Of a DNA stretch of 8,903 nt, positions 1-8,762 are shown one piece after another. Below the pieces are notes generated by a model that was given only the letters and a program-made list of their open reading frames with translations, had not been told where the DNA came from and searched no databases. The DNA is taken from NCBI GenBank assembly GCA_026645635.1, contig JAPKMV010000100.1, positions 1 to 8,903 on the forward strand. The letters are read 5' to 3'. The translations under genes were made by a program, and so were the position numbers. Origin of the DNA: Caldilineaceae bacterium (GTDB lineage: Bacteria; Chloroflexota; Anaerolineae; Caldilineales; Caldilineaceae). Within the stretch, counting starts at the first letter, position 1. Each line of letters begins with the position of its first letter.

Positions 1-23
1 AGCCAATCAATCCAACGGGCGTC

Positions 24-53
24 ATCATATCACAGTCGCCGCCGCACCGTCAA
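24..53 (-). promoter_or_regulatory. Promoter firing leftward out of the window
   Basis: On the minus strand a TTGACG -35 box (48-53) and a TATGAT -10 box (24-29) are separated by 18 bp. The -10 is preceded by TGA, giving the TGn extension of extended -10 promoters. Each hexamer matches the sigma-70-type consensus at 5 of 6 positions. The predicted start is near position 17, so the transcribed gene lies beyond the left edge and cannot be identified. The box lies just past the terminator of the small RNA on the same strand, so it would start an independent transcript. Confidence 0.55.
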
Positions 54-93
54 AGAAGTTGACATAATCATGGTCTACTGGCAGCGCACAAAT

Positions 94-125
94 AAAAAAC
101 CGCCGCCCCAAAACGCGGCAGCGGT
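94..125 (-). terminator. Rho-independent terminator of the small RNA
   Basis: Read on the minus strand, ACCGCTGCC (117-125) pairs with GGCGGCGGT (99-107). This gives a 9-bp stem with one G-U pair and a 9-nt loop. A run of six T (94-99) and more A/T-rich sequence follow at once. This is a textbook intrinsic terminator. It lies about 10 nt past the closing stem of the structured RNA at 136-310 and ends that transcript before the leftward promoter at 24-53. Confidence 0.8.
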
Positions 126-135
126 GGTGGTCTAT

Positions 136-310
136 GACTCCGCAAGATCGTGTGGTCAGTGGGTACGAACCTGCATAAGCAGGTGGGTGCCGGCTGGGCG
201 CTTCCGTCTTGCCCGCAAAGGCTAACACATCCACGCCACGTTGCTCAGCTCCCGTTCGTAAAGTGTTGGCTCGCCCCGTGTGCCGACGCAATCACGTGTC
301 CCGCAGAGTC
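136..310 (-). ncRNA. ssrS: Structured small RNA, probable 6S RNA
   Basis: This is a 175-nt RNA between a good promoter (317-345) and an intrinsic terminator (94-125). Its ends form a long closing stem: the first 11 nt (GACTCTGCGGG) pair without a break with the last 11 (CTTGCGGAGTC), and CGTG/CACG extends the stem after a small bulge. Inside, GTCGG can pair with CTGAC, and GGGCG with CGCCC. AACAC/GTGTT closes an apical hairpin. The 3' strand of the open central part carries a hairpin (CACCTGC, loop TTAT, GCAGGT) followed by TCG. A closing stem, a central bubble with a 3'-side ACCT..AGGTTC hairpin and a terminal stem-loop are the architecture of 6S RNA. That RNA mimics an open promoter and binds the housekeeping RNA polymerase holoenzyme, mainly in stationary phase. 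The identification rests on hand folding and length (6S RNAs are about 180-200 nt). That a structured RNA is made here is more certain than its family. Confidence 0.62.
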
Positions 311-316
311 AAGTGC

Positions 317-345
317 AGTATACCAAGAGGTGATTGGATGTGCAA
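317..345 (-). promoter_or_regulatory. Promoter of the small RNA
   Basis: On the minus strand, TTGCAC (340-345) and TATACT (317-322) are separated by exactly 17 bp. The -10 matches 5 of 6 consensus bases, while the -35 is weaker (the TTG only). The seventh base after the -10 is position 310, where the long closing stem of the structured RNA begins, so promoter spacing and RNA fold agree on the 5' end. The box lies between the repeat hairpin at 366-446 and the RNA. Confidence 0.65.
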
Positions 346-365
346 ATACGGGTGAAATGGCAGGC

Positions 366-443
366 GAGGGGGTAAGGGTGAGAGGGTGAGGGGGTGAGGG
401 GGTGAGGGGGTGATCAGTTTCACCCCCTCACCCTCTCACCCTC

Positions 444-446
<3 letters not shown>
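366..446. repeat. Inverted 8-bp tandem repeat forming a long hairpin
   Basis: The plus strand carries several copies of an 8-bp unit, GGGGGTGA or GAGGGTGA, up to position 412. After an 8-nt spacer (413-420) comes the reverse complement array, CACCCCCT and CACCCTCT units, at 421-446. The 26 nt at 387-412 pair with 421-446 at 24 positions, and the two exceptions are G-T on the plus strand. The stop codon of aspS (444-446) is the outermost triplet of the hairpin. The stem could stop aspS transcription or protect its 3' end and shield the small-RNA promoter downstream, but no T-run follows, so it is not a classic intrinsic terminator. The plus strand also has at least six G-runs of three or more, enough for a G-quadruplex. 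Confidence 0.85.
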
Positions 447-2242
<1,796 letters not shown>

Positions 2243-2249
<7 letters not shown>

Positions 2250-2362
2250 AAGACACCCTTCTTGGTTGGCCGATGCTCCGGCCAGAATTCGCCCGACAGC
2301 GGATACACTTGGCCGCACTCCGGGCAGCGTGTCCACAAGACACGAACCACGGCGCACAGCAC
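2243..2362 (-). CDS. Possible aspS leader ORF, 39 codons, Cys-rich
   Basis: The aspS leader contains an open frame starting with GTG at 2362 and ending with a TGA that overlaps the aspS start (ATGCTGA). The peptide has Cys at positions 3, 13, 16 and 39 and the segment [18 protein letters not shown]. This resembles the first half of small zinc ribbons of the form C-x2-C-G-x3-PLS-x-F, but the expected second CxxC is missing because the frame stops after the last Cys. The GTG lies only 8 nt past the TACAAT -10 box, so it would be at or next to the mRNA 5' end (leaderless). Ribosomes reading it would pass through the aspS Shine-Dalgarno sequence and stop on its start codon, which suggests translational coupling. 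There are no Asp codons, so it is not a classical aspartate attenuator. It could also be a decayed zinc-ribbon fragment or a chance frame. Confidence 0.35.
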
Positions 2363-2370
2363 GTCGTCAG

Positions 2371-2399
2371 ATTGTAATCTCTGCTGACGCCGCGGTCAA
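2371..2399 (-). promoter_or_regulatory. Promoter of aspS
   Basis: On the minus strand, TTGACC (2394-2399) and TACAAT (2371-2376) are separated by 17 bp, with 5 of 6 consensus matches in each box. The predicted start near 2364 leaves a leader of about 115 nt before the aspS ATG, holding the 39-codon frame at 2243-2362. The -35 is only 9 bp from the -35 of the divergent promoter at 2409-2437. Polymerases on the two promoters would overlap, so they probably compete. Confidence 0.7.
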
Positions 2400-2408
2400 T
2401 TTATGTGA

Positions 2409-2437
2409 TTGTAAGTTGCATTCTCATGCATTATACT
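2409..2437 (+). promoter_or_regulatory. Promoter of the WS/DGAT gene
   Basis: On the plus strand, TTGTAA (2409-2414) and TATACT (2432-2437) are separated by 17 bp, with 4 of 6 and 5 of 6 consensus matches. The predicted start near 2444 gives a leader of about 30 nt. That leader contains a strong Shine-Dalgarno sequence, GAAGGAG (2462-2468), 6 nt before the ATG at 2475. This gene therefore uses ordinary SD-led initiation, unlike the helicase gene downstream. Confidence 0.65.
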
Positions 2438-2474
2438 TGCCGCAACAGATTAACCGCTTGCGAAGGAGTTTGCC

Positions 2475-3962
2475 ATGACCCGTCCCAGACGCGTCCCAAT
2501 GTCCAATGTCGATAAAGCCTGGTTGGAGATGGACAGCGCCACCAATCTGATGGTGATCAACGGCGTGATGATTTTTGAGGAAAAGCTGGACTTCGAGAAC
2601 CTGAAGACGATTCTCGAAGAACGGTTCGTCGCCCGCTACGACCGCTTCCGCCAGCGCATTGCCGTCGGCCCCGGCGGACGGCTCTTTTGGGAAGACGATC
2701 CCCATTTCGACATCCGGGCGCATGTGCGCCGCTATGCGCTGCCGGAGCCGGGTGACATGGCCACCTTGCAGACGGTGGTAAGCGCGATCATCAACGAGCC
2801 GCTGGATCGGCGCAAACCGTTGTGGCGCTACATGCTGCTGGAGAATGTGGACGGCGGCTGCGCCATCCTCTCGCGGCTGCACCACTGCATCGCCGACGGC
2901 ATCGCGCTGATCCGCGTGCTGCTGAGCATGACCGGCGCCACGCCGGAAGAATCGATGCAGGTGCTGCTGGCCGAACCGCCCCGCACCCGGCGCGAACACA
3001 CAATGCTCGGCGACATGCTGAGCCTGGCGCGCCGCACCGTGCGCATGTCCGAGCACTTCGCCCAGACCGCGCTCAACGAGGCGATCCAGACCATCGAGAA
3101 CCCGCGGCGGCCGGTGGAGATACTCCAATCGGCCGGGATGCTCTCGGCTGCCAGTGCGGCCATCCTCACCAAGCTGCTGATTCTGCCGCCGGACCGCCCC
3201 TCGGTCTACAAGGGTGAACTTGGCGCGATCAAGCGCGTCGTGTGGTCGAACCCGCTCGATCTGGCGCGCATCAAAGCCGTGGGCAAGGGGTTGGACGCCA
3301 CCATCAACGACGTGCTGGTTTCGGCGATGGCCGGCGCGCTGCGCGAGTACATGGTTGCGGAGCGCAACGATCCCACGCTGGGCGACATCACCGCCATGGT
3401 GCCGGTCAATCTGCGCCCGGAAACCGCCAAGATCGAGTTGGGCAACCAGTTCGCGCTGGTCTACCTGTCGCTGCCCGTCAGCCTCGCCGACCCCATCGAC
3501 CGCCTGACCGCGACGAAGCATCACATGGACGTGCTGAAAAACTCGCCGGAGCCGTTCATCGTCTACCAGATTCTCGGTCTTGTCGGCAGCCTGCCCCTGG
3601 ACATCGCCCGGCAGGTGACGACCTGGTTCTCCACCAAAGCGTCGATGGTCTTCACCAACGTGCCCGGCCCGCGTCAGCAGCTTTATTTTGCGGGCACACC
3701 GCTCAAAAGCCTCATGTTCTGGGTGCCGCAGTCGGGGGAGATCGGGCTGGGCATCAGCATCATCAGCTACAACGGCGAGGTGATGGTAGGGCTGATGGTG
3801 GACGAGCAGCTTGTCAAGGACCCGACAGCGCTGATCCGCGCCTTCGAACACGAAGTGGAGGTCCTGGAGCAGCGCGTCCTGGCGGCGCCGGCCGCCCATG
3901 TCAACGGCGCGGGGCCGCATGCAAAATCGACCTCAAAAGAAAAACAGAGCAAGGCGCCGTGA
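2475..3962 (+). CDS. Wax ester synthase/diacylglycerol acyltransferase (WS/DGAT family)
   Basis: Enzymes of this family move an acyl group from acyl-CoA to a fatty alcohol or diacylglycerol, making wax esters or triacylglycerol at the membrane. The 495-aa length fits (usually about 450-500). The catalytic HHxxxDG motif is present as HHCIADG at 136-142, with PLWR at 115-118 just before it. The N-terminal [18 protein letters not shown] (9-26) resembles the family's usual start. Later marks are the ND pair at 278-279 and FTNVPGP at 393-399, in the conserved C-terminal domain. The tail after about 460 is Lys/Ala-rich and probably disordered. Start choice is firm: GAAGGAG lies 6 nt upstream. The acceptor (alcohol, diacylglycerol or another hydroxyl) cannot be told from sequence, and no lipid gene lies nearby. 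The small membrane protein gene begins 7 nt after the stop and probably shares the transcript. Confidence 0.93.
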   Translation: MTRPRRVPMSNVDKAWLEMDSATNLMVINGVMIFEEKLDFENLKTILEERFVARYDRFRQRIAVGPGGRLFWEDDPHFDIRAHVRRYALPEPGDMATLQTVVSAIINEPLDRRKPLWRYMLLENVDGGCAILSRLHHCIADGIALIRVLLSMTGATPEESMQVLLAEPPRTRREHTMLGDMLSLARRTVRMSEHFAQTALNEAIQTIENPRRPVEILQSAGMLSAASAAILTKLLILPPDRPSVYKGELGAIKRVVWSNPLDLARIKAVGKGLDATINDVLVSAMAGALREYMVAERNDPTLGDITAMVPVNLRPETAKIELGNQFALVYLSLPVSLADPIDRLTATKHHMDVLKNSPEPFIVYQILGLVGSLPLDIARQVTTWFSTKASMVFTNVPGPRQQLYFAGTPLKSLMFWVPQSGEIGLGISIISYNGEVMVGLMVDEQLVKDPTALIRAFEHEVEVLEQRVLAAPAAHVNGAGPHAKSTSKEKQSKAP

Positions 3963-3969
3963 CCGGATC

Positions 3970-4290
3970 GTGAAAGCGCAATTGCACCGCAGGCTGTGGT
4001 TGAGTGTGGCGGTCGGGCTGTGGCTGGCGCTTACGTTCAGCGCCGCACAGGCCGCCGCGCCCGCGCCTTTCAACCAATCACCCCTGGCGACGCCGATCCC
4101 GCGGCGCATCCAACAGGTGGTGCCGGCGCCGCTGCCGAGCGTCACCATCGAGCCATATCAAGTGTCTCCGCTTCGCATCGACGGCGTCGAACGCCCGCTC
4201 CTCGGCGATCCGGCCGCGCTCTGGATCGGCGCGGCGGGTCTGCTGCTGCTCGGCGGCAGCGTGGTGCTCGTCGTCACCCGCCGCCGCTGA
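3970..4290 (+). CDS. Small exported protein with C-terminal membrane anchor, unknown function
   Basis: I do not recognise this 106-aa protein. From the GTG at 3970 it has a typical signal peptide: a basic start (MKAQLHRR), a hydrophobic core (LWLSVAVGLWLALTFSA) and a likely cut after AQA (about residue 28). A proline-rich linker follows. The C-terminal segment ALWIGAAGLLLLGGSVVLVV then ends in TRRR. This layout resembles a membrane-anchored or sorting-signal tail, but there is no LPxTG motif. It predicts a short extracytoplasmic loop on a single C-terminal helix. An ATG at 3919 in the same frame would give a longer, very basic N-terminus overlapping the acyltransferase gene; I prefer the GTG because it gives a normal signal peptide, although no good Shine-Dalgarno precedes it. 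The 7-nt gap after the WS/DGAT gene suggests co-expression, perhaps with translational coupling. Confidence 0.7.
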   Translation: MKAQLHRRLWLSVAVGLWLALTFSAAQAAAPAPFNQSPLATPIPRRIQQVVPAPLPSVTIEPYQVSPLRIDGVERPLLGDPAALWIGAAGLLLLGGSVVLVVTRRR

Positions 4291-4331
4291 CCCGCCCGCC
4301 ACAACCGCAGCGTCAATTGCACGTCGAAAAT

Positions 4332-4361
4332 TTGTTCTCTATCCGAAAATCGCGCTACAAT
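4332..4361 (+). promoter_or_regulatory. Promoter of the SNF2 helicase gene, leaderless type
   Basis: TTGTTC (4332-4337) and TACAAT (4356-4361) are separated by 18 bp. The ATG of the helicase gene at 4369 begins at the eighth base after the -10, which is where transcription should start. No purine-rich Shine-Dalgarno sequence lies between (the spacer is ACCCTTT). A TANNNT box directly before a start codon is the known signature of leaderless genes in several bacterial phyla. The promoter sits in the 78-bp gap after the small membrane protein gene, so the helicase unit is transcribed on its own. Confidence 0.6.
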
Positions 4362-4368
4362 ACCCTTT

Positions 4369-7300
4369 ATGGCTTTGACCTTGCACGCGTCCTGGCTCCA
4401 ATTTCAGGGGCCTGTTGCTGACGGTACACTCTTTTTTTGGGCGGAAACGCTTGCATTCCAGACCGACGCCCTCAGCTCGACAACCGCATCCAGCTTGACC
4501 GGCGCGGCGCGGCTGCGTGGGCCGAAAACGCCTTCGCACCCCGGCCAGTTGCCGATCAACCAGTTGCGGATGCTGCTGGCCGAACAAGCGCTGCATCTGC
4601 CGACAGAGGACATGTCGCCCGCCAACGCGACGGTCTGGCTGCCCAGCGTCGCCGGTATGCCGCTGGCGCGGCGCAGCGTTGTGCAGACCGGCGCGCGCCC
4701 CTGGGCCGCGACGCAGGAGGAGCCGAAACTCGCCTGCTGGCAGGTGACCGGTCTCAGCATGGACCCGCTGCCCGCGATGATGTTTCTCAGCCGGCTGCGC
4801 CAACACGCACCGCACACCTTTGTCGCTGGCGGCGCCGAACGCCTGCGGATTGGCAACGACCTCTACTACTGGAGCAACGCCGCCAAATTCGCCCTGGAAG
4901 TGCTCATCGGCCAGCATTACGTGCCCACGCTGCGCATGGCCGACGAGACGGCGCTCTACGCGCTTTGGCAGCCCATGCTGCTCGACGACCGCATGCAGCG
5001 GCGCTTCGAGGCGCTCGTCGCGACCATGCCGACCGTCTGCCGTGCGTACAACCTGGAGCAGGCCGCAGACGCCGACTCGCCGCAGCAACTGACCGAACAT
5101 TTTGTGGCGACGGCAGTGGATGCGGCTGTGCGCGCCTGGGGCAACGGCGCGGCAGCCAACGGGCGCAACGGCGCGGCCACCGCACCGACCCTCCAGTGGG
5201 TGCACCAACTCCACGCGCCGGAGCGGCTGCTGGCCTTGTCGCCGCAGGCCGCCTATCGCCTTTCGGCGGACTGGCAAAGCTGGATCGACCAGATCCACAT
5301 CACCAGCGACGCCAACTTCCGCATCACCTTCGAACTGGTGGAGCCGGACCAGCCCGCACAATCGGCCGGCTACACCGGCGCGCTGGCGACTGCCGCCAAT
5401 GACCTGGACGAAACCCGCACCCACTGGACGCTGCGCTTCTATCTCCAGGCGCGCGACGACTCGCGGCTGATGATTCCCGCCGAACAGGTGTGGAATGTCC
5501 ACAATGGCGCGCTGCGCATCGGCGCCAGGCGGGTGGATCGACCGCAGGAACGGCTGCTGGCGGGCCTGGGCGCGGCGAGCCGCCTCTTCCCGCCGATCGA
5601 ACGGAGCCTGAAGGCGGCGCGACCGGAGCGGGTGGTGCTGTCGCCGGGCGAGGCGCACCGCTTCCTGCGCGAGAGCGGCCCGCTGCTGGAGAGCAACGGC
5701 TTTGGCGTGCTGCTGCCCACCTGGTGGAATGCGCGCCAGCGCACGCGCCTGGGTATGCGCCTGCGCCTCTTCGCCGAGGAAGACGCGCGCTGGAACGAAG
5801 ACGATGACACCCGCGCCATCGATCTGCCGGGGCTGCGCAACCGCGGCGGCGAACGCGTGCGCTACGCCTGGGAATTGACGCTGGGCGCGGAGCACATCAG
5901 CCAGGAAGAGTTCGACCAACTGGCTGCGCTCAACATGCCGCTCTTTTTGCGCAACGGCAAGTGGATCGAACTCGATCCCGGTCAGGTGGCTGCGGCCAAG
6001 CGTTTCCTGGCCGACCGCCACCCGACCGGCGCCATGTCGCTGCTTCAGTCGATCCGCATGGCGCAGGCCTACCTCGAGCGAAACGACGACGCGGCGCCCT
6101 TTGACATTGCACGCGCCGACCGCGACGCCGACCTGACGGTGGAAGCGGATGCCGGCGCCGACACGGCGCCCGACGGCGCGCTGCCGCTGGAAGCGGTCGA
6201 TGTGGACGGCTGGCTGCGCGAGGTGCTCGACCATTTGCGCAGCCAGAAAGTGGTGGCGGAATTGGACGAACCGGCGGATTTCGTCGGTGAGCTGCGCCCG
6301 TATCAGCGCCGCGGCCTGGGCTGGCTCGTCTACCTGCGCCGCCTGGGGCTGGGCGCCTGCCTGGCCGACGACATGGGGCTGGGCAAGACCGTCCAGGCCA
6401 TCGCCATGCTGCTTCACACGCGCGCCGAGGAAGGCGCCACGCGACTGCCTGCGCTGCTCATCTGCCCGACGAGCGTGGTCGCCAACTGGCGCCGCGAGGT
6501 GGAGCGCTTTGCGCCCGACCTGCGCACCCTCGTGCATCATGGCGGCAGCCGCATGGACGGTCGCTCCTTCGTGGACGCGGTGCGCCACTACGACCTGGTG
6601 ATCACCAGCTACGGCACCGCACGTCGCGACATGGACATCTTGCAGCAGTGCCGGTGGAGCGACCTGATCCTGGACGAGGCGCAGAATATCAAGAACCCCA
6701 CGGCCAAGCAGTCGCAGGCCGTGCGGCGTTTGCAGGCGCGCAACCGCGTCGCACTGACCGGCACACCGGTGGAAAACCATCTGACCGAGTTGTGGAGCGT
6801 GCTGGAGTTTCTCAACCCCGGCTACCTGGGCAGCCATGAACGCTTCCGCCACCAGTTCACCGTGCCCATCGAACGCTACAACGACGACCAGCAGGCCGCG
6901 GAGTTGCGGCGGCTCGTCCAGCCGTTCCTGCTGCGCCGCCTCAAGAGCGACCCTACGGTCATCTCTGACCTGCCGGAAAAGAACGAGATGGTGGTCTACT
7001 GCTCGATGACCCGCGAGCAGGCGGGTCTCTACGAGGCCACGGTCAACGATGCACTGGCCGCGCTCGACCGCGCCGACGGTATCCAACGCCGCGGCCTGGT
7101 GCTGAGCCTGCTGACCAAGCTCAAGCAGGTCTGCAACCATCCGGCGCACTTCCTCAAGCAGGAGGAGCCGCTCAAGGGGCGCAGCGGCAAGCTGGAACGG
7201 TTGACCGAAATGTTGGAGGAAGCGCTCTCTGTGGGCGACCATGCGCTGGTCTTCACCCAGTTCGTGGAGATGGGCCATCTCTTGCAGCGCCACCTGCGTG

Positions 7301-7725
7301 AGCGGCTCCAGACCGAAGTGCTCTTTTTGCACGGCGGGACACCCACCGCCCAGCGCGACCAGATGGTGCAGGCGTTCCAGGATGACGACGGGCCGGCGAT
7401 CTTCGTGTTGAGTCTGCGCGCCGGCGGCTCCGGGCTGAACCTGACCCGCGCCAACCACGTGTTTCACTATGATCGCTGGTGGAATCCCGCGGTGGAGAAT
7501 CAGGCGACCGACCGCGCCTTCCGCATCGGTCAGCAGCGCAACGTGCAGGTGCACAAGTTTGTGGTGGCCGGCACCCTGGAAGAACGGGTCAACGACATCC
7601 TGGAAAGCAAGCAGGCGCTGGCCGACTCGATCGTCGGCAGCGGTGAAAACTGGCTGACTGAACTGGACACCGAACAGTTGCGCGAGTTGTTGATGCTGCG
7701 CCGTGAGACGCTGGATGTGGAGTGA
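4369..7725 (+). CDS. SNF2-family ATPase/helicase with bacterial SNF2-associated N-terminal region
   Basis: This is an 1118-aa SWI2/SNF2-type ATPase that would move along double-stranded DNA using ATP. The ATPase core starts near 625. Motif I is DDMGLGKT (667-674), motif Ia CPTS (699-702), motif II the DEAQ box (769-772), and motif III LTGTP (796-800). In the second RecA lobe, motif IV is VFTQF (961-965), motif [12 protein letters not shown] (1016-1026), and motif [13 protein letters not shown] (1045-1055). All key residues are intact. The first half contains the DUF3670-like SNF2-associated region (about 400-465, [20 protein letters not shown] and FGVLLPTWW) found in bacterial SNF2 proteins paired with SWIM proteins. 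Its opening [14 protein letters not shown] is also typical. The start is supported by the leaderless promoter. The SWIM-type partner gene begins 8 nt downstream. The pair's role is unproven; DNA repair or remodelling of DNA-bound proteins is a guess. Confidence 0.95.
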   Translation: MALTLHASWLQFQGPVADGTLFFWAETLAFQTDALSSTTASSLTGAARLRGPKTPSHPGQLPINQLRMLLAEQALHLPTEDMSPANATVWLPSVAGMPLARRSVVQTGARPWAATQEEPKLACWQVTGLSMDPLPAMMFLSRLRQHAPHTFVAGGAERLRIGNDLYYWSNAAKFALEVLIGQHYVPTLRMADETALYALWQPMLLDDRMQRRFEALVATMPTVCRAYNLEQAADADSPQQLTEHFVATAVDAAVRAWGNGAAANGRNGAATAPTLQWVHQLHAPERLLALSPQAAYRLSADWQSWIDQIHITSDANFRITFELVEPDQPAQSAGYTGALATAANDLDETRTHWTLRFYLQARDDSRLMIPAEQVWNVHNGALRIGARRVDRPQERLLAGLGAASRLFPPIERSLKAARPERVVLSPGEAHRFLRESGPLLESNGFGVLLPTWWNARQRTRLGMRLRLFAEEDARWNEDDDTRAIDLPGLRNRGGERVRYAWELTLGAEHISQEEFDQLAALNMPLFLRNGKWIELDPGQVAAAKRFLADRHPTGAMSLLQSIRMAQAYLERNDDAAPFDIARADRDADLTVEADAGADTAPDGALPLEAVDVDGWLREVLDHLRSQKVVAELDEPADFVGELRPYQRRGLGWLVYLRRLGLGACLADDMGLGKTVQAIAMLLHTRAEEGATRLPALLICPTSVVANWRREVERFAPDLRTLVHHGGSRMDGRSFVDAVRHYDLVITSYGTARRDMDILQQCRWSDLILDEAQNIKNPTAKQSQAVRRLQARNRVALTGTPVENHLTELWSVLEFLNPGYLGSHERFRHQFTVPIERYNDDQQAAELRRLVQPFLLRRLKSDPTVISDLPEKNEMVVYCSMTREQAGLYEATVNDALAALDRADGIQRRGLVLSLLTKLKQVCNHPAHFLKQEEPLKGRSGKLERLTEMLEEALSVGDHALVFTQFVEMGHLLQRHLRERLQTEVLFLHGGTPTAQRDQMVQAFQDDDGPAIFVLSLRAGGSGLNLTRANHVFHYDRWWNPAVENQATDRAFRIGQQRNVQVHKFVVAGTLEERVNDILESKQALADSIVGSGENWLTELDTEQLRELLMLRRETLDVE

Positions 7726-7732
7726 GCGGGCA

Positions 7733-8608
7733 ATGACAGGACAGATGACGAATGGCGCGCAGTGGGCGCAGCGTTGGCAGCAACTGCTCCGCGACCAGGG
7801 CATCGACACGAACGGCGACCCGAACGCGCTGCGCGGGGTGCGCGTCAAACGCCTGGAACTCGCACCGGGCCGCATCGACGCCCAGGTGCAGGATCGCGAA
7901 CTCGGCGCGGCAACCGTGGCGATCTGTGCACCGGTCTTGAGTGACGCGCAGTGGGACCAGGTGTTCACTGCACTGGCCAGCCAGGCGCTCTTTGCTGCAC
8001 AGCTTTTGGCCGGCGAGATGCCGCCTGAACTTGAACAAGTCTTTGCCCAGGCGGGTGCGGAGTTGCTGCCGCGCGGCGGCGTGGTCACCCACACCTGCAG
8101 CGTCTGCCCTGCCGAGCCGCGCCCCTGCCGCCCGGTGACTGCGGTCTATCGGCAACTGGGCGAGATGCTGGCCGAAGATCCCTGGCTGCTGCTGCGGCTG
8201 CGCGGGCGCAACCGGCAGGATGTGCTGGCGGCGCTGCACGAGCGGCGCAACACGGCCGCGGCCGACAACACGGCGCGTCCTTTGCCCCGCCCGGCCGCAA
8301 GCAGCGGCCAGCCGCGCGCCTTCTACACGCCAAACCTGCCGCCCCGCACCGATGAGGCAGAGAGTGGCGATCCGCTGGATGCGCACGTGCGCGACTTCTG
8401 GGGCCGGCGCAAGGTGCTGGAAGACATGCACCACCATCTGGCGCTGCCTGCGGTGGATCTGGCGCTGCTGCGGCGGTTGGGGCCGCTCAACCCGGCGCCC
8501 GACGGGCAGCAGGCGTTTGCCGGCCTACAGCAAGTCTACCGCCGCGTCACCGACCGGGTGTGGGAGATGGCGTTTGCGGCGGATGGGGAGGAAGAGGGTG
8601 GAGAGTAG
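7733..8608 (+). CDS. SWIM-type zinc-finger protein, partner of the SNF2 ATPase, altered motif
   Basis: This 291-aa protein follows the SNF2 gene after 7 nt, the usual arrangement for this family. The SWIM-like segment is CSVCPAEPRPCRPVTAVYRQLG (122-143), followed by EDPWLLLRLRGRNRQDVLAAL, the typical continuation in such proteins. The C-terminal part with FWG, LLRRLGPL and LQQVYRRV also fits. Family members usually have CxC-x6-CxH ligands. Here the cysteines are 122, 125 and 132, so the first has moved by one residue, and the final His is Pro134. Zinc binding may therefore be weak or use another ligand. The ATG at 7733 is chosen because GGAG (7719-7722) lies 10 nt upstream; a GTG at 7703 and ATGs at 7715 and 7745 are alternatives. 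The last residues (DGEEEGGE) are encoded by G-rich sequence that leads into the repeat array. It probably binds DNA or the ATPase partner (inference). Confidence 0.82.
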   Translation: MTGQMTNGAQWAQRWQQLLRDQGIDTNGDPNALRGVRVKRLELAPGRIDAQVQDRELGAATVAICAPVLSDAQWDQVFTALASQALFAAQLLAGEMPPELEQVFAQAGAELLPRGGVVTHTCSVCPAEPRPCRPVTAVYRQLGEMLAEDPWLLLRLRGRNRQDVLAALHERRNTAAADNTARPLPRPAASSGQPRAFYTPNLPPRTDEAESGDPLDAHVRDFWGRRKVLEDMHHHLALPAVDLALLRRLGPLNPAPDGQQAFAGLQQVYRRVTDRVWEMAFAADGEEEGGE

Positions 8609-8762
8609 AGATTGGAGATCAGAGATTGGGGAGATTGGGAGATTAAGAGATTGCGAGATTGAACAGGCGGCGTCCAACCCAATCTCCTAATCTCTCAATC
8701 TCCAATCTCCAATCTCCAATCTCCTAATCTCCTAATCTCCTAATCTCTCAATCTCCTAATCT
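8609..8762. repeat. Inverted array of 7-8-bp repeats between convergent genes
   Basis: The plus strand first has GAGATTGG-type units (about 8609-8660; variants GAGATTAA and GAGATTGC). A short GC-rich spacer (about 8661-8675) follows, and then about eleven units of AATCTCC, AATCTCCT or AATCTCTC (8681-8762). The two halves are reverse complements of each other at unit level, so either strand can fold into a long imperfect hairpin. The right half is longer. The array begins directly after the stop of the SWIM-type gene and runs over the stop codon and last few codons of the convergent dehydrogenase gene. It may act as a two-way transcription barrier. It has the same design as the array at 366-446 but a different unit sequence. 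Confidence 0.88.

Noticed and set aside
59..64. A perfect TTGACA on the plus strand.
   Set aside because: No -10-like hexamer lies 16-19 bp downstream, and it would fire into the small-RNA unit from the wrong side.
25..389. Two open frames of about 80-90 codons (one per strand) in the left region.
   Set aside because: They overlap the structured RNA, its promoter and the terminator, have no ribosome-binding sites and no recognisable protein features.
2250..2357. A longer aspS start at GTG 2357, adding 36 residues.
   Set aside because: The added residues do not match AspRS N-termini, whereas the ATG at 2249 has a good Shine-Dalgarno and puts His31 and Gly83 at the expected numbers.
2250..2364. 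A T-box or aspartate attenuator in the aspS leader.
   Set aside because: I see no T-box sequence, no terminator hairpin with a T-run and no Asp codons in the leader frame.
2424..3920. A 498-codon open frame on the minus strand, opposite the WS/DGAT gene.
   Set aside because: The composition is typical of an antisense shadow, and the plus strand encodes an acyltransferase with an intact HHxxxDG motif and a good ribosome-binding site.
4339..8094. A 1251-codon open frame on the minus strand, opposite the SNF2 gene.
   Set aside because: It mirrors the codon pattern of the helicase, which has all SNF2 motifs. Its translation is rich in His, Arg, Gln and Ala with no recognisable domain, as expected from the antisense of a GC-rich gene.
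4369..8608. The SNF2/SWIM-type pair as an anti-phage system.
   Set aside because: Some defence systems contain SNF2 ATPases, but here there is no nuclease, methylase, phospholipase D-like or other defence gene alongside. The DUF3670-SNF2 plus SWIM pair is common as a plain two-gene unit.
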